Shown here in pieces: positions 62,072 to 64,000 of a stretch of DNA of 64,000 nt (positions are counted from its first letter, which is position 1; every line of letters begins with the position of its first letter). The stretch lies in the NCBI RefSeq assembly GCF_001420605.1, contig NZ_LJIZ01000038.1:186001-250000 (forward strand), read 5' to 3'. Source of the stretch: Bacillus sp. FJAT-25509 (GTDB lineage: Bacteria; Bacillota; Bacilli; Bacillales; Bacillaceae_G). A program made the position numbers and the translations under genes. A model generated the notes under the pieces. The model saw only the letters and a program-made list of their open reading frames with translations. It was not told the DNA's origin and ran no database searches.

Positions 62072-62371
62072 CAATTTGTGAATTATTCCTTTATGCTGAA
62101 AATTAGTAATTGTTCTCTTTAGATTACTAACTTTGATTGGCGAATTTGTTGGTTTGTTGAATAGTGTTCGCAAAAGACTGGTACTGACAAATACTTCTTT
62201 TACATTCGAAGTTGTTGAGTCTAATCCCACAATGTCGCTACACCTTTAAAGCAAAATTTCGACCTAAGGAACACGAACTTCATATCTTCAACTGGTTGTT
62301 TGATATGATCAGGAACAAACAAGTATTCTATGGAGTACGATGTAGTATTCGATATTAGGGAGGAATACTCA
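62072..62371. other. Gap, possible decayed coding sequence
   Basis: No intact gene. Open minus-strand frames (70-86 codons) cover it in two overlapping pieces around 62221, including VPDHIKQPVEDMKFVFL; neither has a ribosome site and I recognise no family. They may be a degraded gene or chance. Confidence 0.3.
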
Positions 62372-62683
62372 TTGAGTAATACGAATGTACATGCATTACT
62401 TAGATGGAAGAAAGAATTAAACGCGGAAATCAAAAGACTAGATAAAGAATTATTCGATTTAACAAAAGAAATAGATAAAGTTCGGACAAGATATTCAGTA
62501 GCCGAGAAAGCGTTTATACAATATCGTAACGAAACAATCTCACAAGATTTTGTTACACCATTAAGTGAACAACTTAATGAATTAAATAATAAATACGATG
62601 TTTTATTAGTAGTGAATAAACAAAAAAAAACAGCTATTACTTCAATTTTAGAAACTGTGGATTCAATTATAAACGGATATTAG
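62372..62683 (+). CDS. Small coiled-coil protein, unknown
   Basis: 103 aa from TTG 62372, eight bases after GGGAGG; the longer frame from 62330 lacks a site. Two helical stretches with heptads (WKKELNAEIKRLDKELFDLT and SEQLNELNNKYDVLLVVN), no membrane helix. Likely a cytosolic helical-bundle protein. Family not recognised. Confidence 0.6.
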   Translation: MSNTNVHALLRWKKELNAEIKRLDKELFDLTKEIDKVRTRYSVAEKAFIQYRNETISQDFVTPLSEQLNELNNKYDVLLVVNKQKKTAITSILETVDSIINGY

Positions 62684-62820
62684 ACAAACTAAAGGGGTTT
62701 TCAATTTTGAGGAGATCCCTAGCCGGTAGGCAAGTCAAAACTAAGGTTTTGACAATATTAAGAGCATGTGGGTTTGGGTTCTTATTCAACTAAACACTGC
62801 TTAAAAAATTGGGTAAGAGT
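62684..62820 (+). other. Intergenic stretch with perfect hairpin and repeat-like piece
   Basis: GTCAAAAC-TAAG-GTTTTGAC (62734-62753) is a perfect 8-bp stem not followed by T. GGAGATCCCTAGCCGGTAGG lies just before it. TTCAACTAAACACTGCTTAA (about 62786-62805) resembles the dispersed repeat tail and hairpin start of copies A and B. No gene. Confidence 0.4.
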
Positions 62821-62824
62821 TCCT

Positions 62825-62853
62825 AAAGGTTGTCTAATTAGACAACTTTTTTT
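62825..62853 (+). terminator. Terminator-like hairpin shared with 19907
   Basis: AAAGGTTGTCTAATTAGACA then ACTTTTTTT: a perfect inverted repeat GTTGTCTAATTAGACAAC. Same sequence family as 19907-19935. It could end the coiled-coil gene transcript. Confidence 0.65.
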
Positions 62854-63035
62854 AGTTCAAAAATCAAAATTAACAGAGCTTTTATTTAAAAAAACAAACA
62901 AATAACCCAAAAAGAACCAAAGTAGATAACAGATTAGTTTGGATTGTAATTGTTGGATATTGTTCACATTTATATACATACTAACTGTGTTATGATGATT
63001 ACGATAAGCCCAGTAATAGTAGTAGGAGAACTAGT

Positions 63036-63734
63036 TTGAAATCTAAACAAAAAATAATTCCATCATTATCATCAAATTCAGTCTATCTTGGATTATTGTT
63101 AGCTTTAGTAGGTGGATTTTTAGATGGGTATACGTTTATAAGTAGAGATGGTGTATTTGCCAATGCGCAAACGGGAAATCTTGTTCTATTGGCAATAAAT
63201 CTATCATTTGGAAATTGGAAAAACTCTGTGGATTATATTCTACCTATTATAGCCTTTATTCTAGGTGTATTAGTTGCTGAATCCGTTAAACATCCACGTT
63301 TAAAGGAACTTTTATATAGCTACAGACGGTCGATTCTTATATTAGAATGTATCGTATTAATAATTGTAGGTGTATTACCTAGTAGTGTACCTAATTTGGT
63401 TGTAACAGTTTGCATTTCCTTTGTCTCATCATTACAAATTTCAACGTTCACTCATTTAGATAAATGGACATACAATTCAACTATGACAACAGGTAATATT
63501 AGAATTGCTTCACAGGCAGCATATACAGCTTTTGTAAATCGTGACAAAGAAGCAAAAACAAAATTTAAAGAGTTTTTAGTTATTATTCTTTCCTTTTCAT
63601 TTGGGGCATTGTTTGGAAGTCTTTCTACAAAGTATATTGGGAACCAAGCTGTTTGGATTGCTGCAGGTGTATTATTAATCGCATTGATCCTATACCATAA
63701 AGACAAAGGTTATTTTAGAAGGAAACTACATTAA
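63036..63734 (+). CDS. YoaK-like membrane protein (DUF1275)
   Basis: 232 aa from TTG 63036, eight bases after AGGAG. Six hydrophobic segments. LALVGGFLDGYTFISRDGVF then ANAQTGNLV is the DUF1275 start (with the conserved G-G-x-x-D and QTGN), and NSTMTTGNIR the internal repeat. Membrane protein of unknown function, common in Bacillales. Single gene with a bidirectional terminator. Confidence 0.88.
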   Translation: MKSKQKIIPSLSSNSVYLGLLLALVGGFLDGYTFISRDGVFANAQTGNLVLLAINLSFGNWKNSVDYILPIIAFILGVLVAESVKHPRLKELLYSYRRSILILECIVLIIVGVLPSSVPNLVVTVCISFVSSLQISTFTHLDKWTYNSTMTTGNIRIASQAAYTAFVNRDKEAKTKFKEFLVIILSFSFGALFGSLSTKYIGNQAVWIAAGVLLIALILYHKDKGYFRRKLH

Positions 63735-63745
63735 TTTAGATTAAA

Positions 63746-63776
63746 AAAATGAGCCCTCTTTTGGGGCTCATTTTAG
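63746..63776. terminator. Bidirectional terminator
   Basis: AAAATGAGCCC-TCTTTT-GGGGCTCATTTTA stem between the YoaK-like gene and the converging DUF554 gene. Confidence 0.88.
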
Positions 63777-63777
63777 T

Positions 63778-64000
63778 TTATTTAAAAAATTGAATGAAAC
63801 AAACAAAAATAAGTGCAAATATAATAGAAGGTAACATATTTCCGATTTTTATTTTTACTAAACCTAATGAATTCAAACCAAGAGCAATTAATAAAATTCC
63901 CCCTGTACCTGAGATTTCAGCAATGATTGAATCTAATAAATGTTGTGTAACTAGATTCGGTACAAATGATGCAAAAATGGCAATGAATCCTTGATAGATT
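63778..64000 (-). CDS. DUF554 membrane protein, C-terminal part (runs off window)
   Basis: Minus-strand frame ending at TTA 63778. The visible 73 residues include SGTGGILLIALGLNSLGLVK (family signature G-T-G-G-x-L-x-x-x-G-L-N), then IKIGNMLPSIIFALIF and a final hydrophobic helix. DUF554 proteins (YqgA/YdfK type) are seven-helix membrane proteins of unknown function. The start lies beyond the window. Confidence 0.82.
   Translation of the reverse strand, partial: IYQGFIAIFASFVPNLVTQHLLDSIIAEISGTGGILLIALGLNSLGLVKIKIGNMLPSIIFALIFVCFIQFFK

Overview
The window is low-GC (about one third G+C) DNA from a spore-forming member of the Bacillaceae. The evidence is a GerA-type germination receptor operon, a LysM/GH18 spore cortex hydrolase of the YaaH/YdhD type, a Bacillus-type cold-shock protein, a Lia/Vra-type three-component stress system, many TTG/GTG starts behind strong AGGAGG sites, and dense intrinsic terminators. 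A relative of Bacillus or Gottfriedia fits; the species is an inference. No rRNA, tRNA, CRISPR array, complete insertion sequence, prophage or replication origin was seen.

Layout. 0-4 kb: the start of a cytochrome P450 (leaves the window), a GNAT acetyltransferase, a HAD phosphatase, a start-less SemiSWEET remnant and a DHA2 drug-efflux pump. 4.7-10.3 kb: a run of mostly small, single-gene units (small membrane proteins, a cold-shock protein, pdxH, a RibD-like reductase, a dead GNAT gene), most of them followed by a copy of a dispersed repeat made of a conserved head, a variable terminator hairpin and a conserved tail. 9.9-13.6 kb: three pseudogenes (GNAT, Vpr-type protease N-terminus, flavohemoglobin globin domain) interspersed with a cortex hydrolase and a beta-carbonic anhydrase. 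13.7-19.7 kb: a LacI-type regulator divergent from an aldehyde dehydrogenase / gabT / amino-acid permease cluster, with two matched operator-like sites. 20-25.3 kb: LysE exporter with AraC regulator, EamA transporter divergent from an Lrp regulator, a membrane-anchored excisionase-like protein and an HtrA-like protease.

25.4-38.2 kb holds the main metabolic locus: two blocks of acyl-CoA genes flanking a TetR regulator, each preceded by a near-identical 18-bp operator. It encodes SDRs, two acyl-CoA dehydrogenases, an AMP-dependent acyl-CoA ligase, thioesterase, aminoglycoside-phosphotransferase-like kinase, enoyl-CoA hydratase, MDR reductase, FabG and a HadAB-like pair of MaoC hydratases, plus an unexpected ComB. 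The kinase plus ACAD10/11-type dehydrogenase suggests catabolism of 4-hydroxy (or related) acids through phosphorylated acyl-CoA. One SDR has an in-frame stop and the ligase has a frameshift, so the first block is damaged, or the assembly has errors there.

38.3-64 kb: a histidine-rich coiled-coil protein, an orphan MurG, a tandem GNAT, dUTPase, a peptide transporter, RsgA with a tiny upstream ORF, a 52-bp tandem repeat, liaFSR-like genes, a SWIM/SNF2 helicase, a second gabT-aldehyde dehydrogenase pair, another GNAT, a germination receptor in B-A-C order, an orphan pair of Dpp/Opp-like permeases, a small coiled-coil protein, a YoaK-like membrane protein and the end of a DUF554 protein.
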